Under the pieces are notes generated by a model. The model did not search any database and was not told the origin of the DNA. It worked only from the letters and a program-made list of their open reading frames with translations. DNA of 64,000 nucleotides from Edaphochlamys debaryana (taxonomy: Eukaryota > Chlorophyta > Chlorophyceae > Chlamydomonadales), in assembly GCA_016858145.1 (NCBI GenBank), contig JAEHOE010000065.1, forward strand, positions 62,001-126,000, read 5' to 3'. Position numbers and translations under genes: made by a program. Positions 12,601 to 25,500 of the stretch are shown here, in pieces (position 1 is the stretch's first letter; the number at the start of each line of letters is the position of its first letter).

Positions 12601-14691
12601 TGGGCGCGCTCGGCTGGGTCTGGGGCAGGGCGGGGGCCCCTTGCGCGCGGTACAGGCCCGCCCCCGCCGGGGACGATTGGCGACGGCCTTGCTCGGGTTG
12701 CAGAGGCCCCTGCGGAGTTGCCTGCGATCAAGGAGACGTGCGACCAGAGTTGAGAGCGGTGTGTGACACGCAGATAGCCCACCTGATTGCAAAATGCAGC
12801 AGTGCTTTCGGACACGCTAGACGACCGCCGATCTCACCTTCGCTGCGCCCAGCACGTGGCATCCAGCTGGCAGGGACAGCCGCGGACGCGGGCTGGCAGC
12901 GCGGGGCTCGGCGCTGGCCAGGGCGGGTGCGGTGGGGGCCCATTGCCGCGACGCGGCACCAGAGGACTGGGTGCGAGGCAGCGGTGCAGGTGCCGGGCAC
13001 GAAGAGCCGGGCGGGGCATACGCTTGCGGCGCGCCGTGGGGCGGCGGTTGCCGCGACGCCGCCTGCTGCCACGCCCGGTGGTGCTCCCAAGCCTCTGGCC
13101 CCCGCTGTTGCTCCTGCTGATACTGCTGATACTGCTGTTGCTGGTACTGCTGACGCTGCTCGGAGAACTGCGCCTGCTCACCAGCAAACCCAGTTTGGCC
13201 ATTGTGCGACAACCGGCTCGGCGGCTCAGGCTGCGGCAGCTCGGGCTGAGGAGCGGCCGCCGGCGGCTGCAGCGGTGGCCGACCAACAGGGTACCCACCG
13301 CCAGCGCCCACACCGCACGATCTGGGTCCGCTGTACGACGAGCCGTACGGCTGAAACGCCTCCGATGGACCTGAGCTCGACGGCCGTGGCTGGGGCTGCG
13401 GTTGGATTTGGTGTGATTGCGCACGTGGCAGGGCAGCCCGCATTGGGCGGTCGTGGGGCCACGTGGGCGTGCCGCAAGCGCTGCCGCAGCCGCCACCGGC
13501 CTGACCCCGGGGTCGCTGCGACGGCTCAACTTCGTCATGGGCTGCGGCCTCAGGGCTGCTGCAGCTGTCGTGCCCCGACAGTTGGTGCGGCTGCGGTGGC
13601 GGCTGCGGTTGTAGCGACGGTTGGGATTGCGGCCGCGGCTGTGGATACGGCTGCGGCTGTGGCTGCCACTGCTGCTGGTGCTGGTGCTGCAGCTGCCACT
13701 GTTGCTGCTGCTGCTGCTGCTGTTGTTCAGGGTATTGTTGAGGCTGCTGCTCCTGGTGGTGGTGGGTATAGTAGTTGGGTTGCTGACACGACTGCCCATG
13801 TGCGCCTTGCCCCGGCGCCGTCTGCTCGGCGGACGATGCTTGCGGGGCGTACGTGTACTGCGCCTGCGCCTGCGTTTGCGCCTGCGCCTGCTGGCGATGG
13901 GGCGGCTGCGGCCAGAGCCTAGACGTCACCGGCGCGGGAGCCATGGCGCCGGGCGCATGGGGCGCCGACGCCGCATCGCCAAAGCTCCTGGCCACTGAGC
14001 CACTGTCCGCGCGCGCCGGCAGCGGAGTCTGTGCCGTCGCCGCTTGGCTGGGCCAGGAGGGCCCGGGCTGCTGCTGGGGCCAGCCGTCTTGAGAAGCTTG
14101 AAGGCAGGTCATACTCGAGCCTGCAGGCGATGGACCCCAGACCGCGCCCTGGCCTGGGGTTTCGCTAGGCCCAGCCTGGGCCCAGTGCCGCTGCGGTGCA
14201 GTTGCTTGGTAAAACGGTTGTGCCTGGCACGGCTGGGGCCGGAGCTGCTCGTGGTGAGTTGTCGGCTGATGCATGCGGCTATCTATGTAGACCTGCTGCG
14301 AGTAACCCGGCGGTGCGGTGGGCTGGCAGCCCGGGTACTGCGGTAATGGTTGGCTGGGCGGCTGGGCGTGGGACATCTGCACGGCTTGGGGGTGCGCCTG
14401 GGCAGGCGAGGGACCCACCGAAGGCCCCCACGCCTGGCCTTGATGGCCATCGGTAGACGCCCGGGGCACGGGCGCGGTCTCGTGCCACCGGCCATGCCAG
14501 GCGTGGCTTTCGTTGGGCGCGGGTGCTGGCGGTGCCAGCCCAGGCGCGACTGGCCGTGACACTCCGGCCGTGAACTGACCCTGGTCAACGGCGACCGCGC
14601 TCGCCGTGCTAGGCCGCTGATCCAGAACTCTGAGTCCAGGACCACCGGCGGGTGCCTGCGCTGTGGGCGCCCAGCAACCCGCCGGCGTCAT
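6789..14691 (-). CDS. SET and post-SET domain histone-lysine methyltransferase, Trithorax/MLL/Set1-like
   Basis: The model has seven minus-strand exons: 14691-12838, 12721-8295, 8108-7977, 7711-7583, 7415-7305, 7066-7039 and 6887-6789, giving 2,259 aa with matching splice phases throughout. The first 2,090 residues or so are low-complexity Gln/Pro/Ala (QAQAQ runs, polyQ, polyAla), with an acidic stretch (DDDDFPFDIDATAL) and a conserved-looking SLYVGMLPPKRWARI patch. The C-terminus is a full SET domain: RIAQMGVFAAQ, MEYHGEAVRP..ADLREK, Y..SGLDCYLF, GNIMRFVNHSCTPNC and ELTYDYK. It is followed by post-SET CRCGAPRC and ends RRYL-stop. The SAM-binding NHSC and catalytic YDYK residues are present, so it should be an active nuclear methyltransferase, with H3K4 the likely target by family. 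No PHD, FYRN or bromo domain was seen. The start at 14691 is the first ATG in frame; the frame is open upstream to about 14832, so another 5' exon is possible. Confidence 0.85.
7039..7066 (-). other. 28-nt micro-exon between SET and post-SET
   Basis: A 28-nt exon lies between a C/T-rich acceptor ending CTCAG and a donor AAG|GTGAGG. It is the piece that lets the phase-2 SET exon (ending 7305) join the phase-0 post-SET exon (starting 6887). It adds residues SSSLCLDAFK to the linker. Without it the post-SET cysteines cannot be reached in frame from the donor at 7305. An alternative donor 4 nt downstream would also keep frame. Confidence 0.65.
11690..12600 (-). repeat. Ala-Gln (QAQAQ) coding low-complexity repeats
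   Basis: GCC-CAG dinucleotide-codon repeats code for stretches of alternating Ala and Gln in the second exon of the SET gene. They include three related blocks with RRLSL.QEL-type motifs near 11740-12030, which suggests a larger degenerate repeat. The plus strand shows CTGGGCCTGGGC-like runs. The region is probably intrinsically disordered. Confidence 0.6.
13696..13730 (-). repeat. Polyglutamine-coding CAG/CAA repeat
   Basis: A CTG/TTG run on the plus strand reads as nine or more consecutive Gln codons on the minus strand, within the N-terminal half of the SET-domain protein. It is flanked by Gln/His/Pro-rich sequence. Such tracts are common in volvocine nuclear proteins and in transcriptional regulators, and are prone to length change. 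Confidence 0.8.
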
Positions 14692-16595
14692 GCGAGGGTC
14701 GGCGTGGGAAATCCGTGTCTGCGAGGCGCCTGCACACCATCGTGAAGGTATTGGGTAAGTTCCAAGGCGCTCGCAAGGGCATCGAGCACGAGAGCGGCAA
14801 TCCGAGCGGTAACGAGGACATCCACTCTCCACTTTTCCTCGCGCCCGCTTACTCGAGGCGCAACGCAGCTCCTTGCAGTCAACGATGTGTGAGCTAGCAG
14901 ACGACGAGGCACGCGGCCGAGGCTGAGGAGCGGCGTGACGCCTCTCGAGGTGCGCCCGTTTGGTCGTCGCCCTGGGGGAGCTACGGAGTCTTCTAGGAAG
15001 CGTCTGGTTGGTAGATTATCAGTTGTTGGGGCCAGCGTTACGCCGTAGGCGACTCTCGCGGCTTCAAGCCTCTCAACTTCCCGATTTGCGGGCGTGCGGG
15101 AGGGGCAGAATCCGGCACTCCGTTAACGCACAGCAGTCGATAGAGCGATTCACCTATCTCTGCTTAAACGCATAGTCATCCCGCGAGAGCTGTCAAAGAG
15201 GTGCCAGAGGCGCGCCGAGGAGTCGCGCTCAGCGCCGCTCCTTCACGCCTTTCTCGCACTTCCTTCAACCAGGCAATCACTCGTCGTCATTGGCGGGGCT
15301 TAAGACCGTTTTTGTCTTGAGAGCCCCGCTGCAATTCTGCAGCCCGGTTGCCCCAGCCGCGCAGGCCGCCCTGGCCCAGGTGAAGAGCATGCATCTCTTT
15401 TGCTGAAGCTGGCTTTCGTGGCCCCTATTTCGGCGTTGCCCGTTAACCCGACTATTCCGTGGGCCCAGCGCGCTGCGACAAGCCGCCTGATCCAAACCAA
15501 TAAGGCAACCGAAACAAGGCTGGAAACGCTCAAGGCTGGAAAAGGCTGGGTGAAGTACGCCCAAGTTAGTGTAATGAACCCCGGCTTTTGCAACGCTTAT
15601 AGCCCTGACCAGCGGCCGTGCTGGACAATCATACTCTCATTGCGAGCAGCTGGAAGGGCTTCGAGGGCAATGGGGAGGTTGGCCGTGAGTCAGGGCTCCG
15701 GGGGTTCCGTTTGCCCGGGCAGGTGGCGGCGGGTTGCAGGCGCAGGGCGGGATGTGAGGCCGCGTGGGGGTGGGAGCTCCCCAGGACAAGGCACGAGGGG
15801 AACAAAGGGTTGAGAAGGACGGGTTACGGCTTCAGAAGCACCACAGGCTTGTGGCCCCCCTTGTGGCAGAAGAGGGCTTTGCCAGCCCAACAGGACCCTA
15901 TCCCCCAACACTGCTGAGCAGGACTGGAATCCCACACCGGACAGGACAGGGTACAGTGAGGCCGACTGATAGGTTCGACCCCAAGCGGTGGCGGTGCACA
16001 GATGCCGGCCCTGGAGGGCCCTGGCCAGGCCTCCGCCACCACCCCCATCAGCCTGTGTGATCTCTCTCTGTCCTCGGGGCTCTGGTGCTGTCCTCGACAC
16101 CGTGATAGGCGTGTAGCGGCGACTGCGCGGAGCCTACCCGCACAAACCCGCAGGCTTCGGCAAGATGGCTGACCGCAACACGCCGCGAGCTGGGCTGCGG
16201 AGCGTCTGGGGGACGGGAGGAAGACCTGGAAGACCGGCAAGTTACCAGCAGCACTAGGCCATGCACGTGAGCCGAGCGCCATGCTCCTGGGTCGCCAGTC
16301 GCCGCCCGGCGCGGGTGACGTGTGGGTTCGTGCCAAAGCGGTGTCGGCGCGATGACGGCCTTCCCGACTGCGGCCTCGGCCTGAAGTGTTGTTCGCAACT
16401 TCGCCAGCTGACCCACACTGTCATTACCCGACGCTGCGATCGACAGGCTGCGCGAAGAAACGATGGGGACTTCGTTGCGCGACGACTCCGCGCGCCAAAC
16501 CTCTTCCTCCCTTGCCATAGCGGACCGGTCTTTTATGTGGGGCTTACATTGCACAGCTTGATGCTGCTGATTGAGTCGGCCGCAAAAGCTACGCA
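14692..16595. other. Divergent intergenic region between the SET gene and the first modular gene
   Basis: This 1.9-kb stretch lies between two divergently transcribed genes and should contain both promoters and 5' UTRs. No frame continues through plausible splice sites. A minus-strand frame at about 14750-14840 gives a helical-looking peptide (RIAALVLDALASALELTQYL) that could be an extra 5' exon of the SET gene, but I could not connect it. A hairpin sits at 15293-15329. Confidence 0.4.
15293..15329. repeat. Inverted repeat forming a 14-16 bp hairpin
   Basis: The arm GCGGGGCTTAAGAC (15293-15306) pairs with GTCTTGAGAGCCCCGC (15314-15329) around a 7-nt loop CGTTTTT, with a two-base bulge and one G-T pair. 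It lies in the intergenic region, with no coding frame supported. It could be a transcribed hairpin or a remnant of a mobile-element end; no function can be assigned. Confidence 0.5.
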
Positions 16596-19500
16596 ATGCG
16601 CGCCGATCATGTTTTTGGCGCGGCGCCGCAGCTGCCCGACGACCTCTATCACGAGCCTACGATGCTCACCGTGCCGCCAGATGGCCCTGAGCTGTCGGCA
16701 CTTCTCCGAGGCGCCTTCCCGACAGCCTCTTGGAACCCCACGACGCAGCTGTACAGGTGCGGGTGCACACGGCGTGTCCACGTCTTTGCGGGGCGGGGAC
16801 ACCATCACACTGCCTGCCCCTGAGCATCAATGCGCCATCTCTGATAGGGGTAGGTGTCTGGGCAGGTCACGCAGCGGTTGCAGCGGGTCCAGCAGGGTTT
16901 CACTGCCCCACCCCACCGTGCCGGCTGCCGGCGTCGTAGCAGCCCTGCCAGGCTGCCACGCTCTCGTACATTACGCTGCCGCGATCCCCCCAAACATTAT
17001 TGTCAGGGCCATTGCTACCTGGCTAGCCGAGAGCAAGCGCTCCGGGGCATGGGGCCCCTGCACGGCTCGCCTGGCCGAGGTGGAGAGCCACGTCCGCACC
17101 CAGCATTTTGAGCTGTGGCGAGGCGCTCTGGAGGCATGGGGCAAGCTTTCCGCCGCGCTCCAGTGCGCGCTTTGCTTCTCGTTGCAAGGCGGGGACGGGC
17201 AGCACGAGTCAGACGTGCGTGTCGCGCTCAACCTACCCGCGCTGAAGCACATGGCTGAGCTAGCAGCAGCTGCCGCCGACACCAGTCCCGGGCGGCAGAT
17301 GGCTGTTGCGTCGGCGGCCGAGGCCGCGTGGCCGAGCGGGGGCTCACGTGACAGGCTGCGCAGGCGTGCGGCACAGTTGCTCGCGGCGGTTGGGGCCAAC
17401 GGCGCGTGTGGCCTCCCCTTCACCATGCCAGCGGTGAGCGGCACGGGGCGCGCGGGCAAGGCCGGGGCGGTCATCAGCAGGGCACGGGAACCAGTGTCTG
17501 GCAGGCTTGTCCACCCATCACCCGCCCCGCCTTTCCCTTGCCACCGCATTCCTGCGCATGAAGCCCTCCCTCCCACCACTTACCCGTCCCCCCATAGGAA
17601 CAACTAGAGGCGCTGCTAATCGAGAAGGAGGCCGCAGCCGTGGGCGCCCTGCGTCCGGGGGAGCGTGTCTGGGCGGCGGTCGTATGCAGTTTTGGCCACA
17701 GCGGCGCCTCGAGCTCCGGCGGCGCTTCATCTTCCGCTTGCATCCGTTCGCTTCCGGGCCCCCGTGGGGCCCTGCTGCAGCTGGACGTGCCCGCCCTGCT
17801 TGCCGCATCAGCCGCACCCGCGCCCGCAACTGCCGGGTCGGTGCAGCTGGGCCCAGCCCAGGCCCGGGCCCAGGCCCAAGCCCGCATGCTGGCTAGCAGC
17901 GGCGCCGCGGCCCTCCAAGTCCAGGCCCAGGCCCAGGCCCAGGGGCCCAGCCGTACCGTGGCCGTGGTCCCGGCCTCGGCCCTGGTCGGCGCTCTGTCGG
18001 CAACAGCCCCCAACCACGCTTCCGCTGGGCGACCCACGGGGCCTGTGGGCGCCGAGGCACGTAGACTGCTGCAAGAGGAGCTCGAGCGGCGGTTCGTACC
18101 AGTGGGTCAGCACGGCCCGGGGGCGGCGATGGGGCTGGCGGCGGCGGCGGCAAAGAAGCGCATGGCTGTGCTGCTGGCGGAGGCGCCGCCGCCGCACGCC
18201 ATGCCGGTCAAGGCGCTCGAGTGGAAGCTGCCGCTGGGGCTGGGGCCGGGCGCGTCGCTGCCGCGCAGCGTGGAGGCCCTGGCGGTGGAGGACTATGGCG
18301 CCAGGTCCACATTCCAAGTGACCAAGCAGGTGCGTGCGTGCAAGTTGTGCTTGGCCCTGTTTTAGGGTTTAGGGTTTAGGGTTTGCAGGTGCCTGGTGGG
18401 GCTGTGTGGAGGCGGTGTGGAGGGATACGGTACCCTGGGGCCGCCGTGCAATCTCCATGTCTGTGGGTGCACGGGCGCACGGGTGCGTGCGCTGGCGTTG
18501 GCGCAATGTGTCTACGCAGAGCTCGAGCCGCTTCCTTCACCGGCTGCGATGCACCTTTCCCGCAGGCCTCTGGCGAGGTGAGGGTGCAGCTGGTGTGCCC
18601 CACGCTCCTGGAGCTGGCGTCAGGCATGGCCGCCGCCCCCGCACTGCCGCCGCCCGCGGTGCCGGCAACACGACCCGCCGTCACCACAGCGGCAGTTCCG
18701 CCAGCCAAGGCCGCAGCTGCCGCTGCGGCGGCTGCGAAGGCGGCGGCGGCGCAGGGCTCTGCGGCCGTTGCTGGCGTGGCACAGAGCCGGCAAGAGGACC
18801 GGCTGAGTCCAGGCCCGCTTCCGGCCCTGATCTCAGCCCTGATCGACGCCGCTTTCCCGGGCGCGGCCGCCAGCGGCAGCGGCGAGGCTCAGACGCAGCG
18901 AGCTGCCGCGATCTTCCTCGCAAGCAGCCCGCGTCAGGTCTCCCTGGGCCCCTACGCCGCCAGGCTGGCCGATCTCGAGGCTCACCTGAAGCAGACGCAC
19001 AAGGGCGGCAGCGCAGCACACAGCGGGTCAGGGCTGCGTGCGCTCCTGCAACGGTCGGGGTGCGTCGTGGTCGAGGACAGCGGCGGCGGCGGCGGCGGCG
19101 GCGGTTCCGGGGACAAGCCGGCGGCGGCGGTGGTCCGGCTTGACATGGCCGAGCTGAGGAAGCTGGCGGCCCGCGCTCCTGCCGCCACCGCGCGCGCCAG
19201 CAGCTCCGCCGGCGGCGCTGGCGAGGCGCCGCTGCCGCCGCCGTCGCCCGGCCCCGTGCCGGCCCTCGTCGCCGCGCTCATCGACGCTGCCTTCCCAGAC
19301 GCGGGCGCCAACGCCACGGCCCAGCTGGCCCGCGCGGCGGCGCTCTTCCTGGCTGGCAGCCCACGCCAGGCGTCGCACGGCGCCTACGCGGCGCCGCTGG
19401 CCGAGGTGCGGGCGCGGCTCTACGCGCCCCAGACGCTGCCGGAGCTCGGAGCCCTGATGGAGCGGGCGGGCTGCTTTGTGGTGGCGCCTCACGACAGCAG

Positions 19501-22500
19501 CTCCGGGGATGAGGCGCTGGTGGTGAGGCTGGACATGGCGGAGCTGAGGAGGCTGGCCGCCAGGCCAGGGCGCCAGGGCTCGGCCCGTTCGAGCCTGGAT
19601 GCGCCCGAAAGCAGGAGCAGCGCGAGCGACGGTACGGCCTCGGCGTCTGAGCCTGCAGCTGCATCGCCGGCTGCGGCGGCTCCAGCTGGCGGCCCCGGGG
19701 CTGCGGGTGCGGAGGTCCCGGAGTCAGGGGTCGGTGCTGCGGCGAAGGGACCTCTAGCGGCGGCGGCAGCGGCTGAGGGCGAAGTGCAGGGTGCCGGCGG
19801 TAAACTCGCGCGGGCACACGCTGCCGGCACGGTTGCGTCAGCGGAGGCAGGCGGCGTGCAGGCGGGCGAGGGAGTGAAAGGCCAGAAGACACACCAGCCG
19901 GCGGCGGACTCGGACGACGTGCCAGCGGGGCTGACGCCAAGCCAGGAGGGGCTATGGCGCTGCGTGTGTGAGCTCCTGCCGCTACCCGTCCTGGACTCGG
20001 CTGCGCCGCAGCGGCCGCGGCTGGCGGCGGCCGTGCTCCGGGCCGCTGCGTGGCTGCTGGCGGGGGCGGCGCCTGCGTTCGAGCTGCCCCTGGAGGAGCT
20101 GGGCAGGGAGGTGCCGCGGCTTATTCGGGGGGCGGAGGCGCCAGCCATCCCCAGCATCCGGCTGACGTGCAGTGCCAAGAGCGACGTCTTTGAGGTCGTG
20201 AAGGTGGTGAGTAAAGGGCACGCCAGGTGTAGCGCTGGGATGCAGAGGTGGATGCTCGGCCTCTTCCTAGGACGCTGCGTGTCACGACCCGCGTCGGGTT
20301 CGGCGATGGCAATGGAACAACGAGCTATGAAGCCGAAGTCCGAAAGCTGCCTGAGCCCGTCAAGCCCATTCCACAACTCACGAAGCCACATTGGCCTGAT
20401 GCTGCTATAGTCACACGGGCAGTTACTCCGACGCTTCGTGATCCCGCTGTGCCCCGCAGTCTTCGTTCCTCCGGCTGGTGTCGCCTCTGCTTATTGCGAA
20501 GGCTACGACGGCGGCTGCGGGGGCGTCAGCGGCGGCTGCTCAGCCCCCAACGGCGGGAGCGGAGGCACCACCTGAGGCCGCGCCTCCAGCGGCGCGGAGC
20601 GAGGGAGCGGAGCCAGGGACAGGTGCTGTGGCTGTGGCTGCTGAGTCCGATGCGGTTTCCACGAGCAGGGATCTGGACAGCGCGGATGCAGCGGCGCCAC
20701 CGGCCGTGGAAACAGCAGAGGCGGCGGAGGCCGCGGTGGCCAGCGCTACAGAGGCGTCAGAGGAAGCGGAGGCACGGGGATCGGCTGTTGAGCCGGCTCA
20801 GGCAGCGGCTGAAGGGGCAGCACCGTTTCCGGACAACGCGCAAGAGGTGCCAGCTCAGACGGCCGAGGAGGCGGCGCCGAACGAGGAGAGTGTGCCCAAG
20901 GCACCAGCTCAGCCAGTGCCGACGATAGAAAGCGGGGACGTGGCTGCTGACAGCGACGCAACGCCGGTGTCGCTGACACCAGCCCAGGCGGAGTTGTGGA
21001 GTGCTCTGTGTGAACGGTTCCCGCTGCCAAGGGACGATGAGGGCGCGACACCCAGGGCCCGGCTGGCGGCGGCCGTGCTCCGGGCCGCTGCGTGGCTGCT
21101 GGCGGGGGCGGCGCCCGCGTTTGAGCTGCCCCTGGAGGAGCTGGGCAGGGAGGTGCCGCGGCTCATTCGGGGGGCTGAGGCGGCCGCCATCCCCAGCATC
21201 CGACTGACGTGCAGCGCCAAGGCCTCAGCTTTCGAGGTCTGCAATGCGGTGAGGGGGCCTTGTCTGTTGAGGGGGCCTTCTTTGTTGATCGGGTTTTAAG
21301 TCCACTTGATGCCCAGGCTGGAGCGGTGACACACCGTGCCCATACCACGCCGTCACCTGCGCGCGTGCCCCGGGCACCCCTGGGCCAAAGCCCCGGTCAG
21401 GATGCTTAGCTGCAACCCTCCGCTTTCCACCTCGCTCCCGCCCACAGAGCCTGACGCAAGCGGTCACAACGGTGAAGCTGGTGTGCCCCCGGCTGTTGCA
21501 GCTGGGAGCTGCAGCAGCCGCGGCGGCAGTCCGTGGCCCCATCATGACCTCCCCGCGGCCCACGGGCAAGAGCGAGCTGTACGTCTCGCCAGCGCAGCGG
21601 TATCCGGCGGCTGAGGAGGGCGGGGGCGCTCTGGGATCTGCGGGCAGCCTGCCGGCGTCTGGGCCCGCAGCTGCGGAATACCAAGCTGGGGAACGGCAGG
21701 ACGGGGGCAAGACGGAGGGGCACCCGGCGGGGCTGCAGGCGCCAAATGAGGCGCGACAACAACAGCCGCAGCCACAACAAACGGGCGCGAGGCAGGATGA
21801 CGAGCGGGCGAGGGCCAAGCCCGCGCTCAAGGGGGAGCCGCGGAGGGCGTCCGGGGGTCCCGCCTCGCTCTCCGCGGACTCCGATCTGCTGCCCGTGGGA
21901 CTCACGCCGGCCCAAGCCGAGCTATGGCAGGGCCTGCGGGGGACCTTCCCGCTGCCGCCAGCGGACCAAAGCGACCCGGCCGCTCAGAGGGCGCGGCTGG
22001 CGGCGGCGGTGCTCCGGGCCGCTGCGTGGCTGCTGGCGGGAGCGGCCCCTGCGTTCGAGCTGCCCCTGGAGGAGCTGGGCAGGGAGGTGCCGCGGCTGCT
22101 GACGGGCGCCAGTGCGGGGCCCATCCCCAGCATTCGGTTCACGTGCGCCCGGGAGAGCGCTGTGTTTGAGGTTCTCAATGCCGTGAGTCCGGGTGGACTG
22201 AAAGCTGTGTTTCTGTGGCCGTGTTTCTGTGGCCTTGGTGGGCTGTTCGAGGATGTTGCCGAGCAGAGGCCTAAGCACTACCCTGCTTGACCCGAGGACA
22301 CATGGGATGCATTTGGGGGTGCTGAAGGCAGGCGTGCGCTTGGCTTGCGGTCGTCAGGACGTGGCACGCCGCATGCACCCCACCTGCTGGCTACCCACCC
22401 GCTTCCTACCCTACCCACTCGCTTGCCACCCACCCACAGAGCTCCTCGCCGACGGGTGTGGCGGTGGCCAAGCTGGTTAGCCCGCGGCTGCTTAAGCTCG

Positions 22501-25500
22501 CAGCCGCCGCCGCCAGGGCTGCGGGGCCCCAGCAGGCGTCCTCCTCGCCCACGGCCCCGGGCCCTGCTGCGACACCCGCCCCAGCCTCAGCCTCTGCCAC
22601 GACGCAGGGCAAAACTGGGTCCAGTGCGTCAGCGGGCCCGGCTCCAACAGCCGCACAACGGGAGCTGGAGGCGCTGGTGGACGCGGCCTTCCCTCCGCAC
22701 AGCACCAGCCCCTCCAACCAGCTGTACCGCGGGCTAGCCAGCTGGCTCGCGACCAGCCCGCGGCCGGGCGAGGGGCCGCACACGTGTCTCATGGCGCAGG
22801 TGCGGGTGTGGGGCCTTAAAGAACCCTGGCTGCTGGCCTTTGGTGACCGGGGATGCTCGTGGCTGTAGCTGGGTAGGGTCTGCGACATGCAGCCTAGCGC
22901 TGGGAGATGGATGGCACCACCACACTGCCGTATGCCCTTGCTCCCCGTCAATAATCGGAACATCACTAATCTTTCTTGTGCGCGCGCTCGCAGGTGGGGG
23001 AGTACCTGGGCAAGCACCACAGGGCGCTGTGGCTCAAGCGGGGCCCCAAGGCGCCCAAGCTGTCCTCCTTCCTTGAGGACGGTGGCTGCTTTACGCTCGC
23101 GCCCACAGCCGTTTCGGGGCACAACGTGGTGCGTCTCGACGTGACGGCGCTGAAGCGCCTGGCGGGATCTGGTCCCGTGGTGGCCGCACCCGGGGTCGGA
23201 GCAGGCGGAGGAGGTGGAGGAGAGGAGGGCGCGCGGGCGGGGTTGCAGAAGGAGGCGCCGCTCCGCGGCGGCAGGGCTGAGGCGCAGGCTCCGGCGGCTG
23301 TGGAGGCAGGGTCGGAGCCCGCGACGGCTCGGACCGCCCGCGGCGCCGCTGGCGCCGGCTACGGCTCCGCCCCGCACGAGCCCGTATCCTCCGCGACGCC
23401 CACACAAGCCGAGGTCTGTGCCCTGATTGATGCGGCTTTCCCTCCACACAACCCCAGCCCATCCAACCAGCTTTACCGTGGGTTGGCCAGCTGGCTCGCA
23501 AGCAGCCCCCGGCTCCAAGAGGGGCCCTTTACGGTCCTCATGTCCGATGTGGGCAGCCGGCTGAAGTCCGCCCACAAGGACCTGTGGCTCGACCCCAAGC
23601 AGGCCTGGCCCAAGCTCGGCCCCTTTCTGCGCCAGGGCGCGTGCTTCGCAGTCGTGGCGACGGCAGTGACTGGGCACAACGTGCTGCGCCTAGACTTTGC
23701 GGCGCTGAGGCGGCTGGCGGGACAACAACCCAGCGCTGGAGCGGGCCAGAGCGCACGCCCGGCGGCAGCCGCACCACAACAGGCCGTGGGAGGGGCCTCC
23801 GGCCGGTCCTCCGCTGCCGGCACGCACGGCGGGCAGGGGGGCTCGTCGGGTGGCGGCACCGCGGCGCCGGCAGCGGGGGCAGCGGCGGTGGACCTGGACG
23901 CTGTCGCGGTGGCGGCGGAGGCCGTGTGGCCGGGCCGGGACCCGGTGTCACGGCTGCGGCGGGGCGCCGCCGGGCTGCTGGCGGCGGCGGGCGAGGGCAG
24001 TCGTAACGACGTCGGGGCGCCTTTCGCGATGAACATGGTGAGACGCGCCGCCAGCACGGGCGCTTCTAAACTACACGACTGCGCCGTTCTGATGCAGTCC
24101 CCGAGCCCTGACCAGCGCGTTCGGAGCTGGTGGACTCGCCCGTTGGTCCGCCCAGTGACGCCATCTAACCCCGAGCCATCGACGCTTCACCTTGCGCGCC
24201 TTGCCCTGCTGCCTACCCTACGCCCTTTTCGATGTGTCCTGAGCCCAGCTCGCGGCGTGCACCGGGCCATGGCTGCCTGTGGACGCAAACCTCTTTACAC
24301 CCCGTTCCACCCCCCTCGCCTCAGGACGTTCTGGGCACCAAGCTGGCCGCGGCCGAGTCCGCAGCGGTGACGGAGCTGCGGCGCAGCGGCCGCAAGGAGC
24401 GGCTGCGGGAGCTGCTGCCCTACCGCGCCACCGAGGGCTCCGAGCGGTGGCTCATCCGCCTCTCCCCCGGCCCCGGCGGCGCCGCCCTGCTACACCTCGA
24501 CGTACAGGCGCTGCTGTCGTACGCCGTACTGCGCCGTACGGCCGCCCAGCCGCTCGCGCCGGCGCCCGCAGCACACGCGGTGGCGGCGGCGCCGGGGGCG
24601 GCGGGGCGGGACCGCGCAGCGCTCCTTCTCGGAGACGCGTGGGATTCCGACGAACCCGAGCCTTCGGCAGCAGGCGCACACCCTGCGCCCAACGCGGGGG
24701 CGGGGGCAGCGGCAGCAGTGCCGACGGGAAGCGGAGGCGGAGCGGCAGCGCCGGGGGCGGCGGCGGCAGGCGCGGCGCTGGCGGCGGCTGTGGAGCGATC
24801 GTGGCCTGGCTCGGGTCTGGCGCACCAGCTGCGGCGCACGGCGGCGCTCATCCTGATGGAGCAGGAGTCGGGGCCGCGCGGGCCCGGCAGCATGCCCTGG
24901 GTGAGGTCCTCTCTTTGCGCTCCGTGGAAGCCGTGTTGCGTCCTCTGTCCTTTGTCCCCTGCGGTATCACACGCGGCGTGGCCACCCGTCGTGAGCGCCG
25001 CTGCACAAGCTGTGGTAACGCCTTTCGTGCTGCGTGTCGTTGCCTTGCGTTAGAACCGCCACTCGGCTTTGATTAGCTGCTTGGCTGCTGTGTGCTTGCC
25101 ACCAGCCCTACCAGCCTTGATCCCAGCTGACGGTCCCCAGCTTCAAGGTGTCAAGAGAGATGCCGGCCCTCACTAAGTCCTTCACCTAACGCTGGCCCCA
25201 ACCGCACGTCCTCGCAGGCCGCACTAAGCTCCCTGCTTCAGAAGCGGTTCGGGGGCACGCTGGTGCGGAGGCTGCGTGCGGAGGGCGTCCACCCCAAGGG
25301 CACCAACGGCCAGGTCCTGCACGCCGCAATCTTCGACGACGCGCTGGGCCCAGGCCCTGGCGGACCCGGGACCGGGACCGGCTCAGGCCCAGGCGGGCCC
25401 CGCGTGCCGCCGCTGCTGCGGCTCGACAAGGAGAAGCGAGCCGACGGCAAGACCGTGGCCCTGGACCTGGCTGCCCTGCAAGCGCTCGCGCTTTCGACCG

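Noticed and set aside
10028..12753. Long plus-strand Arg/Pro/Ala-rich open frames across the SET gene
   Set aside because: They lie opposite the Gln/Ala-rich minus-strand exons, and their sequence is simply the complement of GCC-CAG repeats. The minus-strand frame joins cleanly to a complete SET domain.
18360..18384. A chromosome end
   Set aside because: Only about 25 nt of telomere-like repeat lies inside an intron, with coding exons on both sides.
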